Shown: positions 26,190-35,606, numbered from the stretch's first letter. The stretch is DNA of 64,000 bases from CAILZL01 sp963748005 (GCA_963748005.1 CAVVHH010000002.1:3410001-3474000); one strand, 5' to 3'. The notes: generated by a model not told the origin, from the sequence alone. Translations and numbers: made by a program.

Positions 26190-28088
26190 ATGAACATCTC
26201 AAGCAGCTGGTTTCCAGCAAAATGCGTAGCGGTATTCTGCGCTGGCTTTGTGTTCCACCTGGACGGCGCGGCACTGTGGGCTCAAAACGCTTCCGCCAGG
26301 GACGGCATAGCTACTGCATCCGTCGGATCAGCCAGTGCTAACCCGTATTTCGCGTATCCCGCCTTTGAACTCTGGGATCCCGCCAAATGGTCTGGCAACA
26401 GGGCAAAGGCCGCGCCGATTGCCTCATGGATTACAGCCCACCAGAAAGTTGCCCGCGCCGAGTACAAGGTGAAGGACAAGTACAAGGGCATCAAGGATTT
26501 TGTCGGCCATCCGGACTACAACTGGAAGAGTGAGAACATCACGGATGCGGATGTCATGGCGCCACTCACCCGTATGGGGCTGCGCACCGACATAAGGGAA
26601 GGCGGTGGCTACGCAATCTATGTGGCGCCGGAAAAAGTACTGGCTGACAAGGAGCACAAGGTTCCGGTGCTTGTCGTCCCCTATGTCGTCGACAAAATGG
26701 ACGTCTTCTGGGCGATGAACACGCTGGTGCACTTCAGGAAATATAACGAGCTGTGCGCCAAACGTGGCGATTTCATCATCGTCTATGTCGTTATGGACAA
26801 AGCAGATGCCGGGCGTGGCTCGCCATTCGGCATCGTGGACACCGCCACTGACGTTTACCGCGGCGACTACAAGCGGCTCTATCTTGATGTAAGTGCGTTC
26901 CAGGAGAATGGTGCCAGGATCGCTGATGTGCCCAGCCTTGACTGGTCGGATGACAGCGGCAAGAAACTCGATCCGGATGCGCAGATCGAACATCTGGGCT
27001 TCATCCCGGTGCTGAACGTTGCAGGAAAATGGAATGCCAAACCCTCCGCCGGCATTGGCGTCGCAAGGCCGCGTAGCGACCTTCGCTACGATCCGCAGCG
27101 CGTGGTGCATAGCATGCTGGGTGAGCACTGGATTGAGGGCATCAGTTTCCTCCATGGCCATGGCAAGGATAACGATCCCGCGATAAAGGCGCACTTTGAC
27201 CAGATGGGACTGATCTTCAGCGAGCATGAATACCGGGGCGAGCGCTGGGTGATCTTCTCGCCACGGCAGGCTGTGGAGCGGGGCACGAAGCTTCCCTTGC
27301 TACTCATCCTCGCAGAGGTCAATCATTATGATGAGTACTCGATTGCTTCTGCCTATGTAGGCTATCTCGATTACTTCAAGCTCGCCGCGGAAGGCAAGCT
27401 CAATATCCTGTTGTTTGCCCGCGAGTCGCCAGAGACCATGGACCTTGGCTACGACGTCATCAAGGAAGCCGAAAAAACTTTCCCCATCGATCCCAGCCGG
27501 ATCTATGTCACAGGCCACAGCCATAATGGACATCTCTCCCGCGAGTTTGCCTACCGGCATCCCGACATGGTCGCCGCTGTAGCGCCGCTCGGAAATTCTT
27601 CCGGCCTTGCGGCTCCCTTCTACAGCCATGAGGCCGTGGTCGCAGATGATCAGCGCATTGCCGCATGGAGCAAGATCGACATGCCCATCATCACGATTGG
27701 TGCTGCCAGCGAAGTCACCAGCCCACACACCATGCCATCCTCCATTCTGAACGACTACAACCTGTTCATAGATGCATGGCAGCGGCGTCTTGCCGCTTCG
27801 CGTTCGCCAATGAAGAGCCGCGAGGAGATCATGGCCGCCGAACACAGCGATGACTACGTTACCCGCGTCTTTGGGCTGCCCAACGACGGCAGCTCGCTCC
27901 AGGTTATCGATGGTGTCGAGCATTACATCATTGATGTCAGGAATATCGACGGACGAAAGCACCTGCGCATTGTTGGCGTCGATAACATGGTGCACACGAC
28001 CGAGCCCACCATGCCGATGATCGCCTGGACATTCATGAGTCGCTTTGCCCGGGATCAGAAAACCGGCAAGGTCATCGAACTCTACTGA
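26190..28088 (+). CDS. Large secreted alpha/beta-hydrolase-like protein
   Basis: 632 residues, signal peptide around FHLDGAALWAQ. The C-terminal half holds an alpha/beta-hydrolase domain of the esterase/PHB-depolymerase sort: LPLLLILAEVNHYDEYS, DPSRIYVTGHSHNG with nucleophile candidate Ser444, and SREFAYRHPDMVAAVAPLGN. A late His (GVEHYIID) could complete a triad. The first half (about 300 residues) is of unknown type. ATG 26190 follows AAAGGAAAT. Last gene of the (+) cluster behind operator 2. Unlike several neighbours its Ser is intact, so it may be the working esterase of the cluster. Confidence 0.8.
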   Translation: MNISSSWFPAKCVAVFCAGFVFHLDGAALWAQNASARDGIATASVGSASANPYFAYPAFELWDPAKWSGNRAKAAPIASWITAHQKVARAEYKVKDKYKGIKDFVGHPDYNWKSENITDADVMAPLTRMGLRTDIREGGGYAIYVAPEKVLADKEHKVPVLVVPYVVDKMDVFWAMNTLVHFRKYNELCAKRGDFIIVYVVMDKADAGRGSPFGIVDTATDVYRGDYKRLYLDVSAFQENGARIADVPSLDWSDDSGKKLDPDAQIEHLGFIPVLNVAGKWNAKPSAGIGVARPRSDLRYDPQRVVHSMLGEHWIEGISFLHGHGKDNDPAIKAHFDQMGLIFSEHEYRGERWVIFSPRQAVERGTKLPLLLILAEVNHYDEYSIASAYVGYLDYFKLAAEGKLNILLFARESPETMDLGYDVIKEAEKTFPIDPSRIYVTGHSHNGHLSREFAYRHPDMVAAVAPLGNSSGLAAPFYSHEAVVADDQRIAAWSKIDMPIITIGAASEVTSPHTMPSSILNDYNLFIDAWQRRLAASRSPMKSREEIMAAEHSDDYVTRVFGLPNDGSSLQVIDGVEHYIIDVRNIDGRKHLRIVGVDNMVHTTEPTMPMIAWTFMSRFARDQKTGKVIELY

Positions 28089-28373
28089 TACCCGCATCCG
28101 TTTAATGAGTTTCCTGAACGAGTGACGCCGAATCGCTTGTGGAAAAAGTGTGCTAGCGGGTAGCCACTATTGGTGCTCCAAGACTCTATATGAAGTGTCA
28201 CCTTCCTGTTGACAGGAAAACCCAAGGTTAAGCGTTGGGCGTTTCTTCCGTAGGAAGATCCTTTTTTTGGTCCCGTGCCAATCTGGGCTGTCGCCTGTCA
28301 TGGCGATGGTCAACTGAAAAACAACACGATTCTTCAAACAACTACGTTCAGCTTTATCCAAGGGAGCACAGTC

Positions 28374-30839
28374 ATGCGACTATCAACAGGTCTATTGCCC
28401 ACTGCCGCCAGCACGGTAGCACTGGCGTGCCTGATTGCCGGACCGGCAACGGGTGCGGAAACCGATTCGAGTGCAGCTTTTGAATTGGAAGAAATCGTCG
28501 TTACTGCACAGAAGACGGTTGAGACCGCTTCCAAGACGCCAATCGCGTTGAGCGTGTTCTCCGACGAACAGCTCAAGGATAGTGGTGTGCACAACGTGGA
28601 CACCCTGGGGTCCATCGCACCCTCGGTGCAGATCGCCAATGGCGGGCACGGTGCTCTCATCACGATTCGTGGCGTAACCACCACGGACAATACCAGCAAG
28701 GGTGAACAGGCAGTGTCGTTCAATATTGACGGCATGGCGATTGGCCGTCCCCAGATCACGCAGCTGGCATTCTTCGATCTGGAGCGAGTAGAAGTACTAC
28801 GCGGCCCGCAGGGCACTCTGTATGGCAAGAGCAGCACGGGCGGCGCCATCAACGTTATTACGGCCAAGCCGAAATCTGATTTCGATGCGGCGGCGAGCGT
28901 TGAGTTTGGCAACTACAATACCCGTCGGGCTGAGGGCATGGTAAATGTGCCGGTCACTGACACCTTTGCGATACGCCTTGCTGCGAATTCCAATGTGCGT
29001 GATGGCTTTTTGAATCCGGTACTGCATTATGGCAGGCCACAGTCGGTTTTCACGCAGCCCGCGCTCAATGATGAAGACAACCAGAGCGGCCGCTTGTCGG
29101 CGCTGTGGAACTTTTCCGATACCGGCAGCCTGTTGCTGCAGGGCACAGCCGGCCATATTGGTGGCACCGGCAATACGTCGGGTCGAGCACTGTTTTACCG
29201 CTACGATCAGAGCGGATCTGCAGCCCGTGAGGTCTATGCCAATCCAATGGCCAGTGGGGTCGACGATAAATACTACAAATACAATGCCGAGCTGAATATG
29301 GACGTTGGCGCGATGCGCCTCACTTATGTTGGCGGATATTTGAGTTTCAAGGGCAATGACAACCCCACTCCGTCGACCGGCCTGCCGACGGGTGACAACC
29401 CGACATACAGCTGGAGCCAATACATCGCAGACAACACCTACGATTCTCATGAGGTGCGCATTTCGAACGCGCAACCGCAGCGTCTTGAATATGTGCTGGG
29501 TGCGAATTACTGGAAGGAAGTCACCGATGAGGTGGACATGGGCTGGCAGACCTATGCCAACATCAGTAACACGACCGTGCCGGGTAGCAATCCGCCTTGC
29601 ACGGTGCCTGCACCGAATACGGTTGCCGGCTGCAGCGCCCCAAGTCCGAACATCGTCGGTGTGAATCAGCACAAGGCTCAAGGCTACTTCGGCCAGTTGA
29701 ACTTCCATGCAACCGATGCGTTGAAGCTCACCGCCGGGCTGCGCTATTCGTCCGACAGCATGTTCCGCAACGCCTCGATTGCTGCGGGACCTCCGCCGGC
29801 GGCTTACTGGACGGCTGCGAACGGTCAACCATGTTATCCGGGCGTTCCGTGCCAACCACTCGTGAACGGCTTGACCGGTCCGGTGAAGATGAACGATGTG
29901 GGTTCTCAGGCAGCCGACAAGACGACCTGGCGCATCGGGGCGGATTATCAGATTGGCGACAATCACATGATCTATGGCTACGTAGCGACCGGTTACAAGG
30001 CGGGCAGTTTCAATGACATCTGCCCAACGGTCAGCCCGCCGGGACCATGCAGTTACGGCCCTGAGGACATGATCGCGTATGAAGTGGGTTACAAGGGAAG
30101 GGTACGGCCGAACCTGGAAATTAACAGCTCCGTGTACTACTACGATTACTCCAAATTCCAGTTCACTCAACCCACCTTCCTCGCGCCAAATCTGAGTGGT
30201 GGGGCTCCGACGGTCATCATTTACACCACGCTGGTGCCCATGACGCTGTACGGCTGGGAAGGCGAAATGCACTGGAACATCACTGGGAACGACCGGTTTG
30301 ATATCTCCATGACACTTGCCAACGGCTACTACGACGATGGTCCGGGTCACGCCGAAGCTGGTTTGGGTTACCTCGTCAGAAAAGACTGGTCCAACAAGCG
30401 ACTGGACAACCTGCCGAAGTGGTCGAGCATCGTTTCCTACGAGCACCGCTGGGACATGTCGGGTGGCGGGTCCATCAGTGCGCGGCTGTCGAGCAAGATC
30501 AGCGATAGTTACTACCAGAGTGAATTGGGTGGTGTGTACAACGGCCCGCCGTTCGGTGGTCCTCCAGGCTCGCCGCCGCCTTTCAACTTTACGACTTTTG
30601 CGGTCGAGCCTACCCAGTACGAGCAGGCATCGTTCACTCGTACGGACTTTAACCTGGGCTACACCTCGGAATCCGGCAAGTACAGCGTTGATGCTTACGT
30701 ACGTAACATCGAAGACAAGATGCAGCTGCAGTCGCCGCCGCAAAATGTCTATGCGCCTGGCACGGGTAACCCTGACCAGGTTACCGCTGCCGTCAACGCG
30801 CCGCTTACGATGGGTATCCGGATGAGTGTGAAGTACTGA
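28374..30839 (+). CDS. TonB-dependent receptor (second type)
   Basis: 821 residues. Signal peptide (ACLIAGPATGA), TonB-box region ELEEIVVTAQKTVE, plug with VLRGPQGTLYGKSSTGGAINVIT, then a barrel ending LTMGIRMSVKY with a terminal aromatic residue as the assembly signal. The RGPQGTLYGxxxxGGAINV plug motif places it in the large family of siderophore- or oligosaccharide-type receptors, distinct from the VTGSRV group elsewhere in this window. RBS AGGGAG. No operator or sigma motif is seen in the 285 bases upstream. Substrate unknown. Confidence 0.95.
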   Translation: MRLSTGLLPTAASTVALACLIAGPATGAETDSSAAFELEEIVVTAQKTVETASKTPIALSVFSDEQLKDSGVHNVDTLGSIAPSVQIANGGHGALITIRGVTTTDNTSKGEQAVSFNIDGMAIGRPQITQLAFFDLERVEVLRGPQGTLYGKSSTGGAINVITAKPKSDFDAAASVEFGNYNTRRAEGMVNVPVTDTFAIRLAANSNVRDGFLNPVLHYGRPQSVFTQPALNDEDNQSGRLSALWNFSDTGSLLLQGTAGHIGGTGNTSGRALFYRYDQSGSAAREVYANPMASGVDDKYYKYNAELNMDVGAMRLTYVGGYLSFKGNDNPTPSTGLPTGDNPTYSWSQYIADNTYDSHEVRISNAQPQRLEYVLGANYWKEVTDEVDMGWQTYANISNTTVPGSNPPCTVPAPNTVAGCSAPSPNIVGVNQHKAQGYFGQLNFHATDALKLTAGLRYSSDSMFRNASIAAGPPPAAYWTAANGQPCYPGVPCQPLVNGLTGPVKMNDVGSQAADKTTWRIGADYQIGDNHMIYGYVATGYKAGSFNDICPTVSPPGPCSYGPEDMIAYEVGYKGRVRPNLEINSSVYYYDYSKFQFTQPTFLAPNLSGGAPTVIIYTTLVPMTLYGWEGEMHWNITGNDRFDISMTLANGYYDDGPGHAEAGLGYLVRKDWSNKRLDNLPKWSSIVSYEHRWDMSGGGSISARLSSKISDSYYQSELGGVYNGPPFGGPPGSPPPFNFTTFAVEPTQYEQASFTRTDFNLGYTSESGKYSVDAYVRNIEDKMQLQSPPQNVYAPGTGNPDQVTAAVNAPLTMGIRMSVKY

Positions 30840-30992
30840 TCTTTTTTCCGATCTGGAAAGCAGAGATCGTGCTGCGTATTGGGGAGAATCCTCAGCGGCG
30901 GGGGAATTCAAATGTCTGACGATGAACATTTGCGCTTCTCCCGCCGTGACAGGGCTCATGGCGGCTTTAATGCTAGCGCGTGAAGACATACC

Positions 30993-31207
30993 ATGAAAAA
31001 ATGACGTTTGCAGCATGCATTCTCGGATTATCGCTGGCAGCGCAGGCGACCTCACGCTACGAGGTGACCATGATGAACTTCGCCTTTGGCAAAGTGGATG
31101 ATGCAATACGTGTTGCCCTGACAAACGCCAAGGTACGTTTCCGGCTTTTTTGTTCTGGCAGGGAAGGCGAGCAAGACGGCTTTTTGTTGATCGAAAAGAT
31201 CTGCTAG
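30993..31207 (+). pseudogene. Truncated, frameshifted relative of the small secreted protein
   Basis: ATG at 30993 begins Met-Lys-Lys and hits TGA at once; with one more A in the A-run it would read MKKMTFAACILGLSLAAQA, a perfect signal peptide. The rest (SRYEVTMMNFAFGK ... GFLLIEKIC) matches the C-terminal half of the protein at 25691-26140 (HYKVTMLPITDRK ... FLVIEKTR), with the middle part deleted. So this is a duplicate damaged by an internal deletion and a homopolymer frameshift. Translation from GTG 30980 or ATG 31001 in the open frame remains possible. Confidence 0.6.
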
Positions 31208-31227
31208 GACTATTCATCAGGAGACCC

Positions 31228-31896
31228 ATGATGATCCGATCCTGTATTACACACTGCCGAATGCTGACTGTTGCGGGCGCAGCGGCCATGCTGCTGCTCA
31301 GCAGCACGCAACTCGCACACAGTGAGACCATCATCGATTCATGGAAGTCGGTCGTCGTGCCTCCGCCGCCTGAGTTGCAACCGGTTAACCTCGACAGCGC
31401 ACACACTGCTCTCCTTGTTCTCGACATGTACGCCACCTTCTGCAGTGAGGCTCAACGGCCGCGATGCGTGCTTACCATTCCACGTGTGCAGCGCCTGCTC
31501 GCGGATGCGCGTTCCCGCAAAATGATGATCATCTACAGCGGTGGCCCACCGACCTCCACTGCCTTCACCATGCCACCGGAGGTCTTGATGCCACTGCCTG
31601 GTGAGCCAATGGTGCGGGCAAATGCCGACAAATTCCTTGGCACAGACCTCGAGAAACTGCTCGCTGCCGGCAGCATTCAAAGTGTCATTATCGTTGGCAC
31701 CTCGGCGGAGGGCGCAGTGCTCTATACCGCGGGTGGCGCTGCGCTTCGCGGTCTGGCGGTCATTGTCCCCATCGATGGAATATCCTCGGCAAATCCGTTC
31801 GGGGAACTATCCACCGCGTGGAATCTCAAGAATACGTCGGGGTCGGTTTCGAGCCACGTGACCCTCACAAGAACAGACTTGATCACGATGCACTAG
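31228..31896 (+). CDS. Exported isochorismatase-like protein lacking the catalytic Cys
   Basis: 222 residues, signal peptide ending LAHSE. Isochorismatase/cysteine-hydrolase fold: ALLVLDMYATFC carries the conserved Asp, NADKFLGTDLEKLL carries the conserved Lys, and VIIVGTSAEGAVLYTAGGAALRG is the nucleophile segment. In active relatives the last block reads GxxTxxCV; here Cys is replaced by Ala163 (codon 31714-31716). Without the thiol, amide hydrolysis by the family mechanism is not expected, although Ser/Ala isochorismatases in siderophore synthesis act without this Cys. Export is also unusual for the family. Confidence 0.83.
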   Translation: MMIRSCITHCRMLTVAGAAAMLLLSSTQLAHSETIIDSWKSVVVPPPPELQPVNLDSAHTALLVLDMYATFCSEAQRPRCVLTIPRVQRLLADARSRKMMIIYSGGPPTSTAFTMPPEVLMPLPGEPMVRANADKFLGTDLEKLLAAGSIQSVIIVGTSAEGAVLYTAGGAALRGLAVIVPIDGISSANPFGELSTAWNLKNTSGSVSSHVTLTRTDLITMH

Positions 31897-32099
31897 GCTG
31901 CGCAGCCGGTGCTTGTTCGTCGACAGACGGTTGCATTAACGTGCCTGATGAGTGGCAAACCATGCGGTGGTTTCGTTGGCATCCTTGCCAGAAATACACC
32001 GGAGATTGCCGCTCGAGCATTCAATCCGAACTGAAATCGGCAATATGCCGGCTTATCTTGAGCATCCATAAAACTTGACTTGAAGATGCAAATGTTCAG

Positions 32100-32120
32100 C
32101 TGGTATGATTTTCGTACCAG
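32100..32120. promoter_or_regulatory. FadR-type operator 3
   Basis: CTGGTAT, seven bases, GTACCAG. It is followed about 40 bases later by a possible remnant of a FadR-type gene and 354 bases later by the sugar dehydrogenase-cytochrome c gene. Confidence 0.75.
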
Positions 32121-32150
32121 ACAATTGAATTATTGAGCTGACAATCTCGG

Positions 32151-32290
32151 TTGCTGGATTCTGGAGCATTGCATACCGTGGCATCGGTCGGCAGGAAGGC
32201 AGCACGACTGATCAAGAAAATATGCGCTCGTTTATCCAGCGGATTCCAACCGTGCGATTGTCAACCGCCCGCCAGAAGTTCGGCAGTACA
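32151..32290 (+). pseudogene. Possible FadR-type regulator relic
   Basis: An open frame here reads LSSGFQPCDCQPPARSSAV, which follows the spacing of the GntR winged-helix signature in the intact regulator (IHSGLLRPGDELPSERELAS: SG, three residues, D, then P and R). It begins at about the same distance from an operator as the other two copies. Similarity is short and no full domain remains, so this is tentative. Confidence 0.35.
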
Positions 32291-32473
32291 TGGTTTGCAC
32301 GACCAGCGTCACTATATCCATGACAATCGACGACTTCGAGAACAGAACGCTCTTACGACAGGTCTGACGCAAGCGACTGAAGGAATTTTTTCTCTCTGCT
32401 TCCAGTTTTAGTTGTTGTATACCGTAAGCTTTGCTTCCAATGCTGTTTGTTTACTGACTCGAAGGAGAGATTC

Positions 32474-34258
32474 ATGCGATTGTTCGGGCTGAGCGAGACT
32501 CGATTGCCAATCATCCTCGCTGTCGGCTCGTTGCTGGCAGGTTGCTCATCGGGATCGGACCGGACTCCGTCCAGCGCTGCGGCAGCAAGCAAGGCTCCGG
32601 TCTGTCAGGACAGCGCGGCTAGCGGATTGACATTACCCAAGGGTTTCTGCGCCACGATCTTTGCCGACAACATTGGTCATGCCCGTCACCTCGTGGTGTC
32701 ACCGGGCAATGTTGTGTACGTCAATACCTGGTCTGGAAGCTACTACCCGGCAAACGATGTGCTGCCTGAAGGCGGCTTTGTGGTTGCGCTGAAGGATGAG
32801 CAGGGCAGCGGCAAGGCCACTGTCATTCAACGCTTTGGCGAAACTCTGCAGAGCGGTGGTGCGGGCGGGACCGGCATCGCCCTGCACAACGATTCGCTGT
32901 ACGTGGAGATCAACGACCGTATCGTGAAGTATTCACTGGCCGGACAGATGGTACCTCAGGGGGCGCCTGAGACTATTGTCTCCGGCTTCCATAATCGCGA
33001 TCAGCATCCCATGCATCCATTCTTCATCGGTGACGATGGATTTTTATATGCTTCGGTGGGCTCGGCCACCAACGCCTGCCAGCCACAGAACCGTAAACCC
33101 AAGATCCGCGGCGCATCTCCGTGCAAGGAGCTCGAAACACGCGCTGGTATCTGGCGCTATGACCCGAACAAAACCGGCCAGGTTTTCTCCTCTGCTGAGC
33201 GTTATGCAACCGGCATCCGTAATTCAGAAGCGTTTGCGATCGATACCCGGGGCAAACGTACGTTTGTGACCCAGCATGGCCGCGATGAACTGCATACCCT
33301 GTGGCCGGAACTGTACAAACCCGAGCAGGAGGCCACCTTGCCATCGGAAGAGCTGCTGGTGCTGCAGAAGGACGGCGACTATGGCTGGCCCGAGTGCTAC
33401 TACGATCCGGCGATCAAGAGTCTGGTGCTGGCGCCCGAATACGGCGGAGATGGCAAGACAGTCGGCAAGTGCGCGAGCAAGATCGCTCCATACCATGCCT
33501 ATCCTGCGCACTGGGCACCCATGGGCATGGCGTACTCTGATCGCAAGGAATATCCAGCTGCTTATCGAAATGGCCTGTTCATTGCGTTCCATGGATCGTG
33601 GAATCGCGCGCCTTATGCACAACAAGGCTACAGCGTCGTCTTTCAATCGCTGGAAGGCGATGCAGCAGGCCGGTGCGAAATTTTTGCCGATGGTTTTGCC
33701 GGCGCCGTGAAGAACCCGGAAAAAGCTGAGCATCGTCCTACTGGCCTTGCAATCGGTCCTGATGGAGCACTGTATGTGTCCGATGATGTGAAAGGCCGGA
33801 TATATAAAATTGTTTACATGGGCGATCCCGATGCAAAAGATGCGGGATCACAGTTCACGCCATGCCCAGGCTTGACTGATCCAGCCGGTCCTGTAGTTAC
33901 AGCCGATGCTTCGTCCAGTGATACACCAGATGTAACGAAGCTGCCGGTTCCTGCCGGCGCGACGCGAGAGATGGTGGTGCTCGGCAGCCGGGTTTATCGC
34001 GGTGCAATGGGTGGTGCAGCGTGTACCGGATGTCATGGCGGCACCGGAACCGGCACACCTCTGGGTCCTGATCTGACAGCAAAGACGCCGCTGTGGACCG
34101 ATGGCAGTTATGCCGCAATCGCCAAAGTAATTGCCGCAGGCGTACCGCAACCGAAGCACTATCGCAGCCCAATGTTGCCTATGGGCGGCGCGCAACTCAG
34201 CCCGGAACAGGTATCCGCTGTTGCAGCCTACGTCTGGGCGCTAAGTCACCAGCAATGA
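32474..34258 (+). CDS. Sorbosone/aldose dehydrogenase-like lipoprotein with C-terminal cytochrome c
   Basis: 594 residues. Lipoprotein signal LLAGC with Cys24. The main part is a PQQ-type soluble aldose/sorbosone dehydrogenase propeller: LPKGFCATIFADNIGHARHLVVSPGNVVYVNTW, HNRDQHPMHPF, FAIDTRG, DYGWPECYYDP, FHGSWNRAPYAQQGY, GLAIGPDGALYVSDD. From about residue 500 a cytochrome c domain follows with ACTGCHGG (haem ligands Cys517, Cys520, His521). A sugar or aldehyde is thus probably oxidised at the outer or inner membrane face with electrons passed within the same chain to haem c. It could feed aldonates to the GntP operon (inference). PQQ synthesis genes are not in the window. Confidence 0.9.
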   Translation: MRLFGLSETRLPIILAVGSLLAGCSSGSDRTPSSAAAASKAPVCQDSAASGLTLPKGFCATIFADNIGHARHLVVSPGNVVYVNTWSGSYYPANDVLPEGGFVVALKDEQGSGKATVIQRFGETLQSGGAGGTGIALHNDSLYVEINDRIVKYSLAGQMVPQGAPETIVSGFHNRDQHPMHPFFIGDDGFLYASVGSATNACQPQNRKPKIRGASPCKELETRAGIWRYDPNKTGQVFSSAERYATGIRNSEAFAIDTRGKRTFVTQHGRDELHTLWPELYKPEQEATLPSEELLVLQKDGDYGWPECYYDPAIKSLVLAPEYGGDGKTVGKCASKIAPYHAYPAHWAPMGMAYSDRKEYPAAYRNGLFIAFHGSWNRAPYAQQGYSVVFQSLEGDAAGRCEIFADGFAGAVKNPEKAEHRPTGLAIGPDGALYVSDDVKGRIYKIVYMGDPDAKDAGSQFTPCPGLTDPAGPVVTADASSSDTPDVTKLPVPAGATREMVVLGSRVYRGAMGGAACTGCHGGTGTGTPLGPDLTAKTPLWTDGSYAAIAKVIAAGVPQPKHYRSPMLPMGGAQLSPEQVSAVAAYVWALSHQQ

Positions 34259-34319
34259 GACTTCGCATTGGTCTGAAATCCCATGGGTGGTTGCGACAAA
34301 TTTTCGGTGAGTCAATCAG

Positions 34320-34802
34320 ATGAATTACCCAGCCAGTGTCAGCTGTGCAGCATGTGCAACGTTACTTGTCTTGCTGTCGTGGAGTCAGATTGAGGCGCAG
34401 ACGACGGAGTTGAATCCACTCAATCTCACAGCAGATCACGCTACCATTTCGGTTGCGGATATGGACAAATTGACCGAATGGTACGGACGGGTGCTGGGTT
34501 TTCGCGAAGAGAGCCGTAACAAGAAAAGTCAGGACTACGAGGTTCGTCACCTTGCCATCCCCGGATTTCGAGTGGATCTGGTCTGGGAAAAGGGATCGGT
34601 CCGGCACCCTGCGACGTCAGTGTTTTCGAATCAGGGGTGGGTGCATATTGTCTTCAGGACCACATCCATTGATGCAGTTTACAAACGGCTCACGGCGCTG
34701 GGCATCAATGACCGCGTGGACCGTGATGACAAAGGTCAGATCTTGCGCCTGTTTGTCCATGATCCAGAAGGCAACGAGAGCGAGATAGTTCCTCAACCAT
34801 AA
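34320..34802 (+). CDS. Exported VOC (glyoxalase/dioxygenase fold) protein
   Basis: 160 residues, signal peptide ending QIEAQ, and one vicinal-oxygen-chelate unit: ADHATISVADMDKLTEWYGRVLGF with the first metal His, WVHIVFRTTSIDAVY with a second, and DPEGNESEIV with a Glu. The paralogue at 4105-4593 lacks the first His. Metal binding is plausible here. It follows the sugar dehydrogenase by 61 bases and precedes a PEBP protein, suggesting shared transcription. Reaction unknown. Confidence 0.86.
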   Translation: MNYPASVSCAACATLLVLLSWSQIEAQTTELNPLNLTADHATISVADMDKLTEWYGRVLGFREESRNKKSQDYEVRHLAIPGFRVDLVWEKGSVRHPATSVFSNQGWVHIVFRTTSIDAVYKRLTALGINDRVDRDDKGQILRLFVHDPEGNESEIVPQP

Positions 34803-34893
34803 TGGTTTAGATAATTTGTCGCACTGCAACCTGTGTCCAAGTCGGATTTCAACCTACACGAATCACTGTATGCCGCTAGAGAGGATTAAGACC

Positions 34894-35562
34894 ATGCACA
34901 GGATTTTCCGCGCACATTCGACAGCCGTCCTGTCGTCCAATGCGCTCGCAGTACTGGTAGCCGCGGCCGTTGTTGTTCTGTTTGCAGCTCCTGCGCAGGC
35001 ACAGGTTCCGGCTAACTTTGTTCCACCGCCGCAAAGGCCGCAGATGATGTTTCACACGGATGCCTTCGAGGATGGCGCACGCATGCCGGGCAAGTACACG
35101 GGTCTGGCCCCTCCCTCTGGCGTGTCACCTGCGCTTACCTGGTCAAAGGTGCCGCCCGGTACGCAGAGTTTCGTACTGCTGATGCACGACATCGAGGAAG
35201 CGCCGGGCAAGAGTTCGAAGATGGATCCCACACATTGGCTGCTCTGGAACATTCCTGCGACCGCCACGAGTTTGCCGGAAGGCGTGCCTGACGGAGCGGA
35301 GCTTGCTGACGGGACACGACAGGTCAGCATGAAGTCCAATGGCTACAGGGGCCCCGGCCCGAATCCGGGCGCGAATCATCACTACGTGTTCGAACTCTTC
35401 GCGCTGGATACCAGGCTGGACATACCAGCCGGTGTGGCGGCCGATGTCGTCCAGACCCGCAAGGCAATATTTGACGCCATGGATGGCCACGTTATTGGCA
35501 AGGCGTCGCTGGTCGGCCGCTCGGCGCTGATTCCAGAGCAGGCGCCAGCCACAGCACGTTAG
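34894..35562 (+). CDS. Exported YbhB/YbcL-type PEBP-family protein
   Basis: 222 residues with a signal peptide (VLFAAPAQAQ). Phosphatidylethanolamine-binding-protein fold: SPALTWSKVPPGTQSFVLLMHDIEEAPG, HWLLWNIPATATSLPEG, YRGPGPNPGANHHYVFELFALD. The DPxxFxHW-type anion pocket appears as DPTHWLLWNIP. Bacterial members bind small anionic or lipid ligands; no enzyme activity is expected. ATG 34894 follows GAGAGGA; the frame is open further upstream. A strong terminator follows at 35585. Confidence 0.9.
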   Translation: MHRIFRAHSTAVLSSNALAVLVAAAVVVLFAAPAQAQVPANFVPPPQRPQMMFHTDAFEDGARMPGKYTGLAPPSGVSPALTWSKVPPGTQSFVLLMHDIEEAPGKSSKMDPTHWLLWNIPATATSLPEGVPDGAELADGTRQVSMKSNGYRGPGPNPGANHHYVFELFALDTRLDIPAGVAADVVQTRKAIFDAMDGHVIGKASLVGRSALIPEQAPATAR

Positions 35563-35584
35563 GTTCTGATGTACACACAAATAG

Positions 35585-35606
35585 GCCTCGCTGTTGACGA
35601 GGCTTT
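35585..35606 (+). terminator. Intrinsic terminator after PEBP gene
   Basis: GCCTCG, seven-base loop, CGAGGC, then TTTATT. A second small hairpin (ACGATC, TTTT, GATCGT at 35616-35631) follows and may end the convergent (-) gene transcript. Confidence 0.75.

Larger units (their letters stand above)
31897..32473. other. Intergenic region with operator and possible regulator relic
   Basis: 577 bases. It holds operator 3 (32100-32120) and, just after it, a possible third FadR-type regulator relic. The bases from about 31900 to 32090 show nothing I can name. The next gene has a good ribosome-binding site (AAGGAGAG, 32462-32469). Confidence 0.45.

Noticed and set aside
28217..28241. Hairpin CCCAA/TTGGG before the TonB receptor at 28374
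   Set aside because: The stem has only five pairs and the T-run after it is broken; too weak to call a terminator.
28797..31436. 879-residue open frame on the minus strand
   Set aside because: It runs opposite the TonB receptor at 28374-30839, whose signal peptide, plug and barrel motifs are clear. The minus-strand product has no domain and no ribosome-binding site and is an effect of codon bias.
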